From: an uncultured bacterium
Lineage (GTDB): Bacteria > Electryoneota > Electryoneia > Electryoneales > Electryoneaceae
Reading direction: 5' to 3'
Assembly: GCA_913009835.1 (NCBI GenBank)
Contig: CAJVXH010000007.1
Span: 1-40,071, forward strand
DNA length: 40,071 nt
Under the pieces are notes generated by a model. It saw only the letters and a program-made list of their open reading frames with translations, searched no databases and was not told the DNA's origin. How positions within the stretch are numbered: position 1 is the stretch's first letter; every line of letters starts with the position of its first letter. Made by a program: the position numbers and the translations under genes. Of this stretch, positions 24,861 through 34,045 are shown in pieces.

Positions 24861-26579
24861 TTACCAGTGGAGAAAATCGCGCCACTCCAACCCGAGAGAT
24901 AGAGTGTAGAGGGTGGGATTGGTACCTTCAACTTCGGCATATAGCCGATGATCTACTCTCCCGATGACCCAGATTCTGATCTGTTTCAGAGGTAATAGAT
25001 CCACTCGGCAGACTCCGCTGACTAATTCACCTGATACCCGGCGAATTGGAAAGACACCCAGCCCGGCGGGCTCAACGAGAGTTATTACCGCTCCCGACCC
25101 TGATTCAGTCACAATTGAGAGTGTGAAGTGGCAACGTAAATAGGCGGCGATGGACTGTCTGGTACCCAGTGTTATTCCAGTTGCGGACCCGGAATTGTTG
25201 AAGGCTGAATCCACCCTCAGATCAACCCTGCTTCTGGTTTGATCATGTCTCAGCAGCGCCCGCGCAAAAAATGAGTTTTCGACACGATCCAAGGTCAATT
25301 GATCGCTGCGGTATCGTAACGACAGATCGGTGATGACATTCTGCACTTGATAAGTCTTCAGCCGAACGAAGATTGAACGGCGGAATTCTGATTGGAGGTG
25401 GACGGAATCTGTTTCAGTCCAGTCAAGTGCTGCTCCTGTTGAGGCAACTCCCAATGGGAAATCGAATACTCCGGCCAGCATGGTGCCGGTGATTCCAGCC
25501 GGGTCACTGCCAAAGGCCAGTGAGGGGCGGGCGTGAAATGTGGAGAAGGATTGTGTTGCCCGCCAAACGTTCGCGATTACACGAGCGTGTCCGCCCAGAC
25601 GATTAGTTGCAACCACGCTACCACCCCAGGCATCGCCGTTCTGAACGGTCACCTCGGAATGCAACTGAAGTTTATCAGCGGAATCGGTCCACCGATGCCC
25701 TATGCCTACTGCGGAGAAGGAATCGTCGGCAAACCGAAACCGCGCGTTGTTGATGACAGGGGAGAGGGGATTGTCGAAACGGGTGAGCGTGCCGCAAACG
25801 GACGTTTTGCCAAGATTCAACGGGAGCTCTGACTCCATGTATGCGCCAGCATGGTAAGCGGTTACCGTCTTGATGTAGCTGTCACGATCGGGAGTATGAT
25901 CGCCCTGTGTGGCGAAGGGCTTGTAGGTGAGGTCGTCGCTGTCCTGGGTGGCATCAAATTCCGAATATCCACCCCACAAATCGAGCCGTAAATCCAAATC
26001 GTTTTCGTCGACAGCTTTCGTCAGTGCCAACCCTCGCCAGCCCCAACCCTCTTCGCTGGAGAGATTCATCCGGATGGATTCGTGCGGTCGTCTCAATGGA
26101 CTCATGGCATCGGTCGATGAAGCCCATACCGGTGATGAGGCAACAGTCCATCCCAACTGTTGATCCACCCTGAAGTCGCCGATGATGACGCGTGCGCCAG
26201 ATAAGTCCGTTTCAACAGCTACCCGCCACAGATCGATCATGTCAGGTTCGGACACGTCACGTTGAATCAGAGCGCCGACTCGATATTGGTCAATAATGGT
26301 ATATGCTCTCAACAGATGAGCGGCGTAATCCTGTTCGGTGAGGTCGGATATCCGTGCGCGGAGATGGGATTGATATTTTTTCAGGGTCAACGATTCCCAG
26401 AGGTCTGCCGCAGATTCCTCCGGTTGATCTTCCAGCAGTTGAAGGAGGTCATCCTCGGAAACTTGCTGGGATAATTGAGACAGCGAATCTGGCGTGGCGA
26501 TGGCGTGAACGGTGACAAAAGAAGAGGAGAGAAGCAGCACAATTGAGGATATGAACAGGACGGCTCTGATTGCAGACAT
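24861..26579 (-). CDS. Predicted outer-membrane beta-barrel protein, unknown
   Basis: A 572-residue protein with a clear signal peptide (about 1-26, VLFISSIVLLLSSSFVTVHA). Residues 30-120 are helical and acidic with a LQLLEDQPEESAADLWESL stretch. From about residue 130 the chain is a long succession of short alternating strands, often ending in aromatic residues (WGWRGLALTKAV, FHARPSLAFGSD, LDLRLDLWGGYSEF). It ends WRDFLHW, an aromatic end as in many barrels. I do not recognise the family. The helical N-terminal part recalls barrel proteins that carry a small helical domain in other FCB members, but I cannot establish it. The gene begins 9 bases after the stop of the smaller barrel-like gene upstream, so the two form one unit. 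Confidence 0.6.
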   Translation of the reverse strand: MSAIRAVLFISSIVLLLSSSFVTVHAIATPDSLSQLSQQVSEDDLLQLLEDQPEESAADLWESLTLKKYQSHLRARISDLTEQDYAAHLLRAYTIIDQYRVGALIQRDVSEPDMIDLWRVAVETDLSGARVIIGDFRVDQQLGWTVASSPVWASSTDAMSPLRRPHESIRMNLSSEEGWGWRGLALTKAVDENDLDLRLDLWGGYSEFDATQDSDDLTYKPFATQGDHTPDRDSYIKTVTAYHAGAYMESELPLNLGKTSVCGTLTRFDNPLSPVINNARFRFADDSFSAVGIGHRWTDSADKLQLHSEVTVQNGDAWGGSVVATNRLGGHARVIANVWRATQSFSTFHARPSLAFGSDPAGITGTMLAGVFDFPLGVASTGAALDWTETDSVHLQSEFRRSIFVRLKTYQVQNVITDLSLRYRSDQLTLDRVENSFFARALLRHDQTRSRVDLRVDSAFNNSGSATGITLGTRQSIAAYLRCHFTLSIVTESGSGAVITLVEPAGLGVFPIRRVSGELVSGVCRVDLLPLKQIRIWVIGRVDHRLYAEVEGTNPTLYTLSLGLEWRDFLHW

Positions 26580-26588
26580 AAGCGCTTC

Positions 26589-27425
26589 CTATTCTCGATT
26601 CAATGCAGGATACCATTGCAGTCCAAAGGCATTACTCCAGCCCAGCCAGGGATGGTGATCGTACGCGCCCTGTCCGGTCCAACCCTGCCATGCGATTGCC
26701 AGGCCGAGGTGGACACGTTCAGTCCCGGAATCATAGCCCATGCGAATGGCAAGCAGTGGTAATATCCAGACTTCCACACCTCCGCGAATGGCGACGTCCT
26801 GATTTTCCAGATATGCGATTTCCGCCAGTACACGGACAGTTTGTCCCACAGGAATGATACCGGATGCCTGTACTCCGATTGGCAGCGTCGTGTCGGCGAA
26901 CTTGGACATGGGTCGGCTGGGAAAATTGTTTACGGAAATCCCTGCGGTGAAGCGGTCATCATCCCAGAACAGTCCGAAATCGCCGCTGACTGTGAAGTCT
27001 GACCCATAGTTTTTCACTTGAATCTGGGAGTAGGTGAGGCCGACACCGCCTTGTAGCTCGTGATATAGCGGATGAGAGTAGTTCATTCCGGCTGAACGTT
27101 CGCTGTAGAGTGTCCGTCCGAACCCTGATGCCCACCCGCCCACGGTGCTTCTGCCGAATGGACCGGCGGCGGCCAGTTGGAAACGGTCGAACTCGGGCAG
27201 GTTGAACGAACGTGAGAAGCTGGCGGAATAATTCCAGGCGATGAGTCTGGACCCGGCGGCGGGATTGAGTACCCGTGCAGAAGCGGAGATCGGATCAGCT
27301 ATCGAACTGACGGCCATGCCTAATTGTTCAAGAGAGGGGCCGCGGTCATCCAGGGCCGCGAAGGACGAGATGGTTAGTATTAGGAGTGATGATATTATCA
27401 GTGAAATTATACAGATACGTTTCAT
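26589..27425 (-). CDS. Predicted outer-membrane beta-barrel protein, PorV/UPF0164-like
   Basis: A 278-residue exported protein. The signal peptide is MKRICIISLIISSLLILTIS, ending near SFAALDD. The mature part is rich in strands, with SSIADPISASARVLNPAAGS near the N-terminus, which resembles the start of PorV-type proteins (a type IX secretion shuttle). HHPWLGWSNAFGLQWYP closes it. I see family style only. If it is PorV-like it would fit the two sorting-tail proteins in this window, but no other secretion-system gene is present. The ATG at 27425 has GGGAGAG immediately upstream, a good ribosome binding site. It is 54 bases after the seven-repeat propeller gene and 9 bases before the larger barrel gene, same strand. 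Confidence 0.55.
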   Translation of the reverse strand: MKRICIISLIISSLLILTISSFAALDDRGPSLEQLGMAVSSIADPISASARVLNPAAGSRLIAWNYSASFSRSFNLPEFDRFQLAAAGPFGRSTVGGWASGFGRTLYSERSAGMNYSHPLYHELQGGVGLTYSQIQVKNYGSDFTVSGDFGLFWDDDRFTAGISVNNFPSRPMSKFADTTLPIGVQASGIIPVGQTVRVLAEIAYLENQDVAIRGGVEVWILPLLAIRMGYDSGTERVHLGLAIAWQGWTGQGAYDHHPWLGWSNAFGLQWYPALNRE

Positions 27426-27479
27426 TGCTCTCCCTGTCTTTTCCTTTCTTTTACTCAGGACTCAAGTCTCAGGACTGCT

Positions 27480-28949
27480 TCATTTCATATACACAATCTT
27501 CCTCATCTCATTCATCTGGCCCGGCACAATCGCCTGCACGAAGTATATCCCGCTGGATAGACCGGTTGCATCGAATGTGAATTGCTGATAGCCTTGATTG
27601 TACTGGCCGTCAGCAAGCACCGTGACTTCCTGACCGACTGTGTTGAACACGTTGACCTGTAGTTCTGAAGGTTTAGGCAGGGCAATGGATATGGTAGCGG
27701 TTGGGTTGAAGGGGTTGGGATAGATTTCGTCAAATACATAGTCTGTTGGGATTGATGTGATGTCTTCGGTTACTTCAGTTCCATCGGCCGAAACACGAAT
27801 CATGAATACGTCATTTTCACCCATTCCGAACGAGTCAGTGGTTCCAGTGATTATATATCCACCATCACTACATAGATGAACGCTGTCAGCCCAGTCATAA
27901 TGAGCACCCCCAAATGTCTGCGACCAGAGTTCATTTCCTTCATAATCTGTCTTTAACAGCCACACATCGACATTACCAGCGCCGAAAGAACCTGTATATC
28001 CTGTGATGATATATCCACCATCAGTTGTCAGTTGAACGCAATGGGCATAATCGGTAGCGGCCCCCCCAAAAGTATGCGACCACACTTCATTCCCATCGGT
28101 ATCTGTCTTGATTAACCACACATCCAAGTAACCCGCGCCGAAAGAGGTAGTGCCTCCTGCTATAATAAATCCGCCGTCCTCCGTTTGACAAACGCTGCTA
28201 CTTTCTTCCCTTCCAGCTCCACCGAATGTTTGAGACCAGATTTCATTGCCTTCGTTATCTGTCTTTATCAGCCACACATCACGACCACCCGCGCCGAAAG
28301 AGGAAGTTTGTCCCGAGACGATATATCCGCCGTCAATTGTCTGTTGAACGTCACTGCCATAATCCATTTCAGTTCCGCCGAAAGTCTGCGACCAGAGTTC
28401 ATTTCCATCGGTATCTGTCTTAATCAACCACACATCCATGTAACCCGCGCCGAAAGAGGTAGTGCCTCCTATTATTATATATCCGCCGTCTGGAGTCTGT
28501 TGAACACTGAAGCCACTCTCATCGCTGGTTCCTCCGAAAGTCTGGCTCCAGGTTTCATTACCGTCTGAACCTGTTTTTATCACCCATATGTCCGAGCCCC
28601 CCGCGCCGAAAGAGGAAGTTTGTCCAATGATGATATATCCGTCGTCAGTTGTCTGCTTAACGCGATAGCCCTGGTCATCACCAGCTCCCCCAAAGGTCCG
28701 TGACCACTCTTCATTCCCGTCGGAATCCGTCTTGATTAGCCAAACATCCCAGCAACCCTCGCCGAAAGACATTGTATATCCCGTGATGATATACCCGCCG
28801 TCGGCTGTCTGTTGAATGCTTTTACCATCATCCCCATCATATCCGCCGAAAGTTTGTGTCCACAATGTTTCAGGTGGTTGAGCTATGGATGGAATACTGA
28901 TGAGTGAAAAAGCAATAAGCAGGCAAATAACAGCAGAAGTGCGTTTCAT
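27480..28949 (-). CDS. Secreted seven-repeat beta-propeller-like protein with type A sorting tail
   Basis: A 489-residue exported protein. The start at 28949 (MKRTSAVICLLIAF) has GGAGA upstream and directly precedes a signal peptide ending near SIAQ; a longer frame to 29012 is unlikely. Seven repeats of about 52 residues follow (positions about 30-390), each with the pattern WSQTFGG, then Q-T-x-DGGYIIxG, then SFGAG, then DVWLIKTD and DGNE. Seven repeats fit a closed seven-bladed propeller. The C-terminal 80 residues are a type A sorting domain (YPNPFNPTATISIALPKP and SSGIYFVQAIVPG). The repeats are highly similar, which suggests recent expansion. No catalytic residue is evident; a surface adhesive or structural role is a guess. 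Confidence 0.85.
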   Translation of the reverse strand: MKRTSAVICLLIAFSLISIPSIAQPPETLWTQTFGGYDGDDGKSIQQTADGGYIITGYTMSFGEGCWDVWLIKTDSDGNEEWSRTFGGAGDDQGYRVKQTTDDGYIIIGQTSSFGAGGSDIWVIKTGSDGNETWSQTFGGTSDESGFSVQQTPDGGYIIIGGTTSFGAGYMDVWLIKTDTDGNELWSQTFGGTEMDYGSDVQQTIDGGYIVSGQTSSFGAGGRDVWLIKTDNEGNEIWSQTFGGAGREESSSVCQTEDGGFIIAGGTTSFGAGYLDVWLIKTDTDGNEVWSHTFGGAATDYAHCVQLTTDGGYIITGYTGSFGAGNVDVWLLKTDYEGNELWSQTFGGAHYDWADSVHLCSDGGYIITGTTDSFGMGENDVFMIRVSADGTEVTEDITSIPTDYVFDEIYPNPFNPTATISIALPKPSELQVNVFNTVGQEVTVLADGQYNQGYQQFTFDATGLSSGIYFVQAIVPGQMNEMRKIVYMK

Positions 28950-29146
28950 TTTTCTTCTCCCTGAAAGTGCTGACCAAGAATCAGCGTAGTTGGAAATCTT
29001 TGATGGATACATCCGGAAAATAAATTAGCGAGAGTGATGACCAGATCAAAGGGAATTGTGAAGTGAATTGTTATTGATTCTATCGGGATTACGGATGACT
29101 CTACTATGGGACGTTGTATTCTACACTTATGCGGTGATCCGCGGAA

Positions 29147-29263
29147 CAGGCCCGTGTTTGCTTGCAAACGCGGCTTATCCACAGGTTTGGATGAACGGTT
29201 CAGAAAGTATGGAGTGTGTATCGAAGTGACGGTAATCCGCGTTTGCGAGCAAACACGGGCCTG
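29147..29263. repeat. Inverted pair of 30-bp palindromic repeats
   Basis: CAGGCCCGTGTTTGCTTGC and AAACGCGGC (29147-29177) and the inverted counterpart at 29233-29263 face each other across about 55 bases. Each half is itself an imperfect palindrome. The right half is identical over 31 bases to 38466-38496. Confidence 0.8.
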
Positions 29264-29636
29264 TATCTACGCAGATTATCAAAAGGTCAACACCGAGATC
29301 CTTCTCGCACGGCAAACAAACGCCGTGCGTCAGGATGACTTGTTTCGGCGTCAGGATGACTTGTTTCGGCGTCAGGATGACTTACTCTCACGTCCACACG
29401 TACTTTTATAGCTACTTCAATTCATGTCATACAATATGCGGATGTTTTGAACGAGGTTGGGGCGAAAAGAATAAGCATCATAACCGTTGTGTAATCCATA
29501 AATATGCAATCAACTCGAAAATGAATGGCCTCCCGTTGATATGGATAGAAGTATTACTGGTTCAGGGGTATTGTTTTCTCGATTTATACTTGGATTACAC
29601 TTGACATGGATCAACTCAAGGCACTAAGCTGAACAC
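29264..29636. other. Gap upstream of mltF with hairpin and tandem 21-mers
   Basis: GCACGGC/GCCGTGC with the 8-base loop AAACAAAC (29307-29328) is followed by two full 21-bp tandem units and a third partial one (29329-29383), each starting GTCAGGATGACTTG. The remaining 250 bases up to the mltF start show no gene; TTGACA at 29601 is the only promoter-like element and has no clear -10. Confidence 0.6.
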
Positions 29637-31100
29637 ATGATTAGCCCAATTCACAGAGCAGTTGGTCTTCCCTTCATTGGCGCGTGCGTGATCGCGTTGC
29701 TGATGGGTTGTTCGGGTCAATCGAACATGTCAGTTGACCCGAAGCCGGTTGAGCTCGATCTGGCCCAGATCGTGGAGCGGGATACTCTGCGGGTTATCAC
29801 CCGAAATCATCCATTAACCTATTATCTGTTCAAGGGCACCCGTCGCGGTTTCGATTACGAGTTGTTGCAGAAGTACGCGGAAGAGCAGAACCTGGTGCTT
29901 GAAGTGATTCTGCCCCCGACCTGGAATGACATGATCCCTTATCTGTTGGAGGGTAAGGGCGATGTGATAGCGTCAATGATGACGATAACAGATGATCGCA
30001 GCGAACGGATCAGTTTTACCGATCCCTATCAGCATGTGTGGCAGGTTGCGGTGGGTCGTAGCGATGTTCCGCCACCTCGTACCATTGACGAACTGGCTGG
30101 GCGGACGGTGTTGGTTCGTGAGGGTTCGTCGTATGATGAACGCCTGCGAGCGTTACGCGACAGCACCGGTCTGGCGTTCACGATTCAGTATCTCGATGAA
30201 CTGACCGTTGCAGAAGACCCGATTCAGGTTGTCGCCAACGGTGGTTCTGACCTGACGATAGTGGATAACACCATCGCGCAGCTGGAGCAGCAATTCAACC
30301 CGGATCTCTTAATCGGTGCTTCGTTGACAGAGCAGCAGGAGATTGCCTGGGGTGTTCGCTCGAATTCACCTGAGTTGCTGGCGTCGTTGAATGAATTTGT
30401 GGATCGTAATGACCGCAGCGCGTTCTACAACATCCTCAAGAAGCGATATTTCGAGAGTCCTCGACGTTTTCGTATCCATCGCACTCACCAGATGGCGTTG
30501 AATCAGGAAGGGCGTCTGAGTCGGTACGATGACTTCTTCCGTGCCGCGGAAGATGAGGTGGGGATAGACTGGCGTTTGCTGGCTGCCCAGGCCTATCACG
30601 AGAGTCGCTTCTACCCTGAACAGGTATCGTGGGCGGGTGCAATTGGCCTGATGCAATTGATGCCTGAGACAGCTGCGACCCTCGGTGTGGACGATCTCTA
30701 TGACCCGGAACAGAACATCCGAGGCGGATCGCGTTACCTTCGCCAGTTGCTGGACGTTATGAATGAGAATCTCGGTGAGAACGCTGGTGATTTTCGCAAC
30801 CAGATCAGTTTCGCGTTGGCGGCCTATAACGCCGGGCTGGGCCATGTGTTCAACGCACGCCGTCTGGTGCGTGAGCAACATGGCAATCCGGACATCTGGG
30901 ATGAAGTCGCACAAGCCCTGAGCCTGCTCGAACAGCCGGAGTATTATTCCCAGGAAGGGTATGCGTTTGTGCGTGGAAAGCAAGTCACGCGTTATGTTTA
31001 CGACATCCTAGAGAGGTACGAGATATTTTCTGAAGTGATAGACAACGCTCGCCCTGTTGATGAAAAAGAGGACGACGCTCTGGTTCTTAGCTCGCAATAA
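29637..31100 (+). CDS. mltF: MltF-like lytic transglycosylase lipoprotein (SBP_bac_3 plus SLT)
   Basis: A membrane-bound peptidoglycan lytic transglycosylase of the MltF type. A lipoprotein signal peptide ends LMGC with the lipidated Cys25. A periplasmic solute-binding-type domain covers about 50-270 (LRVITRNHPLTYYLFKGTRRG, GRTVLVREGSSYDERL). A soluble-lytic-transglycosylase-like domain covers about 300-440, with the catalytic Glu in AAQAYHESRFYPEQVS, then GAIGLMQLMPETAATLGV and ALAAYNAGLGHV. All parts are in the family order and the 487-residue length is normal. The regulatory domain in known MltF modulates activity in response to a ligand; the ligand here is unknown. The start has a poor ribosome binding site. 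The gene stands alone on the plus strand. Confidence 0.92.
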   Translation: MISPIHRAVGLPFIGACVIALLMGCSGQSNMSVDPKPVELDLAQIVERDTLRVITRNHPLTYYLFKGTRRGFDYELLQKYAEEQNLVLEVILPPTWNDMIPYLLEGKGDVIASMMTITDDRSERISFTDPYQHVWQVAVGRSDVPPPRTIDELAGRTVLVREGSSYDERLRALRDSTGLAFTIQYLDELTVAEDPIQVVANGGSDLTIVDNTIAQLEQQFNPDLLIGASLTEQQEIAWGVRSNSPELLASLNEFVDRNDRSAFYNILKKRYFESPRRFRIHRTHQMALNQEGRLSRYDDFFRAAEDEVGIDWRLLAAQAYHESRFYPEQVSWAGAIGLMQLMPETAATLGVDDLYDPEQNIRGGSRYLRQLLDVMNENLGENAGDFRNQISFALAAYNAGLGHVFNARRLVREQHGNPDIWDEVAQALSLLEQPEYYSQEGYAFVRGKQVTRYVYDILERYEIFSEVIDNARPVDEKEDDALVLSSQ

Positions 31101-31359
31101 CCTCGGACGTTTCCCCCTGCCAGCCCTGCCACTTTAATCCTGATCTGAACAATCTCTGCCATGCTGGCACATTCCGGCAGCTTATCTCCGTGAGAGGTGT
31201 CTCGCTTCTCGTTTGACGTGGAGCGCCGCAATTCCTACATTCCCCGCTGTTTCGAGGCTGCCGGGCAAATATGGCTCGGTGTTTGCTGAAGGCTGAAGCG
31301 AGAGTAGAAGCTCAACAGGACAGCTTCCTCACCATTCGAGATAGTTGAAGGAGTAACTC

Positions 31360-31677
31360 ATGCCAACGTACACCTATCACTGCACTGAATGTGGGCATGC
31401 ATTCAATCTGTTTCATGGGATGATGGTGGATGAACCACATCCTTGTCCGGTTTGTGGTGCGGAATCCAAGCGCCAGATAGGGATGGGCGCGGGTCTGATA
31501 TTCAAGGGCACCGGGTTCTATGAGACCGACTATAAGAAAAAGGACGGTCCTAACGGTTCTGCAAGGACAGGAAGCCCATCTCCCAATACTATCATGGACA
31601 GCAAGAGTGAGGACAAGAAAACTCCTCCCAAGACTGAAGGCAGCAAACCCAAGTCTACAGCATCCGTAGCTGCCTGA
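31360..31677 (+). CDS. FmdB-family zinc ribbon protein
   Basis: A 105-residue protein with the FmdB-type zinc ribbon: MPTYTYHCTECGHAFNLF, then CPVCG, so Cys8-x2-Cys11 and a second CxxC near residue 35. The C-terminal half is a low-complexity Lys/Ser/Pro-rich tail (KSEDKKTPPKTEGSKPKS). GAAGGAG at 31347-31353 is an excellent ribosome binding site for the ATG at 31360. Members of the family are regulators or of unknown role; no target can be proposed. It is followed by a terminator-like hairpin. Confidence 0.88.
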   Translation: MPTYTYHCTECGHAFNLFHGMMVDEPHPCPVCGAESKRQIGMGAGLIFKGTGFYETDYKKKDGPNGSARTGSPSPNTIMDSKSEDKKTPPKTEGSKPKSTASVAA

Positions 31678-31701
31678 TCCTTGGATATGAGATTTTATTA
31701 C

Positions 31702-31731
31702 TGCCTCCCTTCGGTCACACGGAGCGAGGCA
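31702..31731 (+). terminator. Terminator-like hairpin after the FmdB gene
   Basis: TGCCTC and GAGGCA pair at the base of an imperfect 12-bp stem (two mismatches) with a six-base loop, followed by TTTCTAT. It lies 24 bases after the FmdB stop. Confidence 0.45.
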
Positions 31732-31900
31732 TTTCTATACCTGTTTGGGATAGCGTAGAATGGAATGAGTGCAGCCTCCAGCGTCTTTCGAGGCGGTTTG
31801 ATTCTCATGGTGCTATTCCTACTTTTCTCACTACGAAACATACAACAATGAGCGGAGCGTTCATGGATCGGACGCTTTGTTTAGAACAAGGGACTGAGTG

Positions 31901-33421
31901 ATGGATTTTCTGACGGAACTTGGCATTCAAGATGTTAACAAGGGCGCTTGCTATGGCGCGGATGGCTGGATCAGCGGCGATGGTCGTGACGAGTTGGTAT
32001 CTTACAACCCGGCCACAGGTGAGCGGATTGCCAGTGTATTGCAGGCGAACGAAGACGATTACGCTGCGGTGATGACCAAGGCGACTGAAGCGTTCAAAAC
32101 CTTCCGCATGGTTCCCGCGCCGGTGCGTGGGGAGATGATCCGTGAGTTGGGTAACGCGCTACGTGAAAAGAAAGAGCCGCTCGGCAAGCTGGTGAGCCTT
32201 GAAATGGGCAAGATCTACGCTGAGGGTTTGGGCGAAGTGCAGGAGATGATCGACATCTGCGATTTTGCGGTCGGTCTTTCACGTCAGCTTTACGGTAACA
32301 CCATCAAGTCAGAACGTCCCCGTCACCGGATGATGGAGCAGTGGCAGCCGTTGGGCGTGGTGGGTATTGTGACTGCCTTCAATTTCCCGGTCGCTGTCTG
32401 GGCCTGGAACGCAGCTCTTGCGGCTGTCTGTGGTGACCCGGTGATCTGGAAACCGTCTTCAGAGTGTCCGTTGACCGCTATTGCGGTGCAGAACATCGCG
32501 AACGACGTTGCGAAGAAGCATGGCTATGAAGGTGTGTTCAACCTGGTAGTCGGCAAGGGTCGGGTGGTTGGCGAACGTTTGATCAACGATTCTCGCATCC
32601 CGCTGGTAAGTTTCACCGGCTCAACCCCGATGGGTAAGCGCGTCGGTGAGGTGGTTGGACAGCGTCTTGGCAGCACCATCCTCGAATTGGGTGGCAACAA
32701 TTGTGTGATCGTAGCCCCGTCAGCCAACCTCGAGATGGCAGTTCGTTCGGTGATGTTCGGGGCGGTTGGTACTGCTGGTCAGCGTTGTACGTCCACGCGT
32801 CGGGTGATCGTCCACAAGAGCATCGCTGATGAGTTCATGAACCGTCTGCTGGCTGCCTACAAGCAGGTGAAGATCGGTGATCCTCTGGATGCGAGCACTT
32901 TGATGGGGCCGCTGGTCAATGAGGCCGCTCGTGGCGACATGTTCCGGGCTCTGGATCAGCTCAAGGCGAAGAACGCGGAGATCGTGGTCGGTGGTGACAA
33001 GATTGACGGTCCGGGATTCTTCGTTGAACCGACCATCGTCAAGGCTGAGCATGATTGGGAGATCGTGCACAACGAGACATTTGCTCCGATCTTGTACATT
33101 CTCGAATATGAAGACTTTGAGAATGAGGCGCTGGCATGGCACAATGAAGTCCCGCAAGGTTTGTCATCCGGTATCTTTACGAATGACGTGATTGAGGCGG
33201 AGTTGTTCATGTCTCCGATGGGCAGTGATTGTGGTATCGCCAATGTCAACCTCGGCACCTCCGGCGCTGAGATTGGCGGGGCATTTGGTGGTGAGAAGGA
33301 AACTGGCGGCGGTCGTGAATCGGGGTCAGACGCGTGGAAAGCATACATGCGTCGTCAGACCAACACGATCAACTATTCGCATGATCTTCCCCTGGCACAG
33401 GGCATCACGTTTGGCGACTGA
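31901..33421 (+). CDS. Aldehyde dehydrogenase family 7 (antiquitin-type)
   Basis: An NAD-dependent aldehyde dehydrogenase of the ALDH7/antiquitin type, known to oxidise alpha-aminoadipic semialdehyde in lysine breakdown. The substrate is inferred from family. Motifs: TAFNFPVAVWAWN, then SFTGSTPMGKRVG of the nucleotide-binding loop, the catalytic base Glu in ILELGGNN, and the catalytic Cys in GTAGQRCTSTRR. The C-terminal phrase GGEKETGGGRESGSDAWK is diagnostic of family 7. The 506-residue length is normal. The ATG at 31901 is preferred to an overlapping GTG at 31898; AAGGGA lies upstream. The gene stands alone, with a strong terminator after it, and no other lysine-pathway gene is in the window. 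Confidence 0.92.
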   Translation: MDFLTELGIQDVNKGACYGADGWISGDGRDELVSYNPATGERIASVLQANEDDYAAVMTKATEAFKTFRMVPAPVRGEMIRELGNALREKKEPLGKLVSLEMGKIYAEGLGEVQEMIDICDFAVGLSRQLYGNTIKSERPRHRMMEQWQPLGVVGIVTAFNFPVAVWAWNAALAAVCGDPVIWKPSSECPLTAIAVQNIANDVAKKHGYEGVFNLVVGKGRVVGERLINDSRIPLVSFTGSTPMGKRVGEVVGQRLGSTILELGGNNCVIVAPSANLEMAVRSVMFGAVGTAGQRCTSTRRVIVHKSIADEFMNRLLAAYKQVKIGDPLDASTLMGPLVNEAARGDMFRALDQLKAKNAEIVVGGDKIDGPGFFVEPTIVKAEHDWEIVHNETFAPILYILEYEDFENEALAWHNEVPQGLSSGIFTNDVIEAELFMSPMGSDCGIANVNLGTSGAEIGGAFGGEKETGGGRESGSDAWKAYMRRQTNTINYSHDLPLAQGITFGD

Positions 33422-33469
33422 TTTTCGTTGTGAACTGAGCTTGCACCAGAGGTAGCGAAGAACATGTCT

Positions 33470-33515
33470 CGCGCCGTTGGGATATATGATATCCCTACAC
33501 CGGCGCGTATTTTTT
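33470..33515 (+). terminator. Intrinsic terminator after the aldehyde dehydrogenase
   Basis: CGCGCCG (33470-33476) pairs with CGGCGCG (33501-33507), with an inner GGATAT/ATATCC stem, followed by TATTTTTT. It lies 49 bases after the stop and just before smpB. Confidence 0.75.
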
Positions 33516-33530
33516 GAGGTACCTTGCAGC

Positions 33531-34001
33531 ATGGGATCATCTTCACCAGAAATACGCAACCGCAAGGCGTGGCACGATTATCATATCGAAGATCGTCTGG
33601 AAGCGGGCATTCTGCTCAGCGGCACAGAGGTCAAGTCTGTGCGCATGGGACGGGTGTCTATACGGGAGGCGTATGTCGATTTTTCATCGGGTGAGGCGAT
33701 TATAATTGGATTGTCGATTGCTCAATATGAAAATCGTGGCTATTCCGATCATGGAGTGCACCGTCCGCGAAAGCTGTTATTGCACCGCAGGGAGATCAAA
33801 CAGTGGTCCCGGAAAGTATTGGAAAAGGGCTACACCGTGATCCCTCTACGCTTATATTTCAACGGTCGCAATTATGCGAAGATTGAAATAGGCCTCGCCC
33901 GTGGTAAGCGTGAGTATGATAAACGCAAAGTCATCGCGGAACGTGAGGCGAAACGAGATGTCCAGCGCGCAAAGAAGGAGGCGCAGTCCTGGAATCGCTG
34001 A
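33531..34001 (+). CDS. smpB: SsrA-binding protein SmpB
   Basis: SmpB binds tmRNA and brings it to stalled ribosomes for trans-translation. The 156-residue product begins MGSSSPEIRNRKAWHDYHIEDRLEAGI. The family core LSGTEVKSVRMGRVSIREAYV is followed by HRPRKLLLHRREI, then GYTVIPLRLYFNGRNYAKIEIGLARGK, and the basic tail. A frame extending to 33477 would pass through the terminator above and is rejected. GAGGT lies 13 bases upstream. The 3' end contains AAGGAGG, which serves the next gene. It opens a five-gene run to 38404. No tmRNA gene was found in the window. Confidence 0.95.
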   Translation: MGSSSPEIRNRKAWHDYHIEDRLEAGILLSGTEVKSVRMGRVSIREAYVDFSSGEAIIIGLSIAQYENRGYSDHGVHRPRKLLLHRREIKQWSRKVLEKGYTVIPLRLYFNGRNYAKIEIGLARGKREYDKRKVIAEREAKRDVQRAKKEAQSWNR

Positions 34002-34045
34002 CCCAAGAAGAAACGCCGCCACTCACCAACAGTGATCGCACCCGG

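Noticed and set aside
29106-29411. ORF containing QDDLFRR repeats
   Set aside because: It is the translation of the 21-bp tandem repeats and of the palindromes around 29147-29263. No gene features.
33422-33530. tmRNA gene next to smpB
   Set aside because: The gap before smpB is only about 110 bases and holds a terminator. No tmRNA-like ends or tag sequence are visible.
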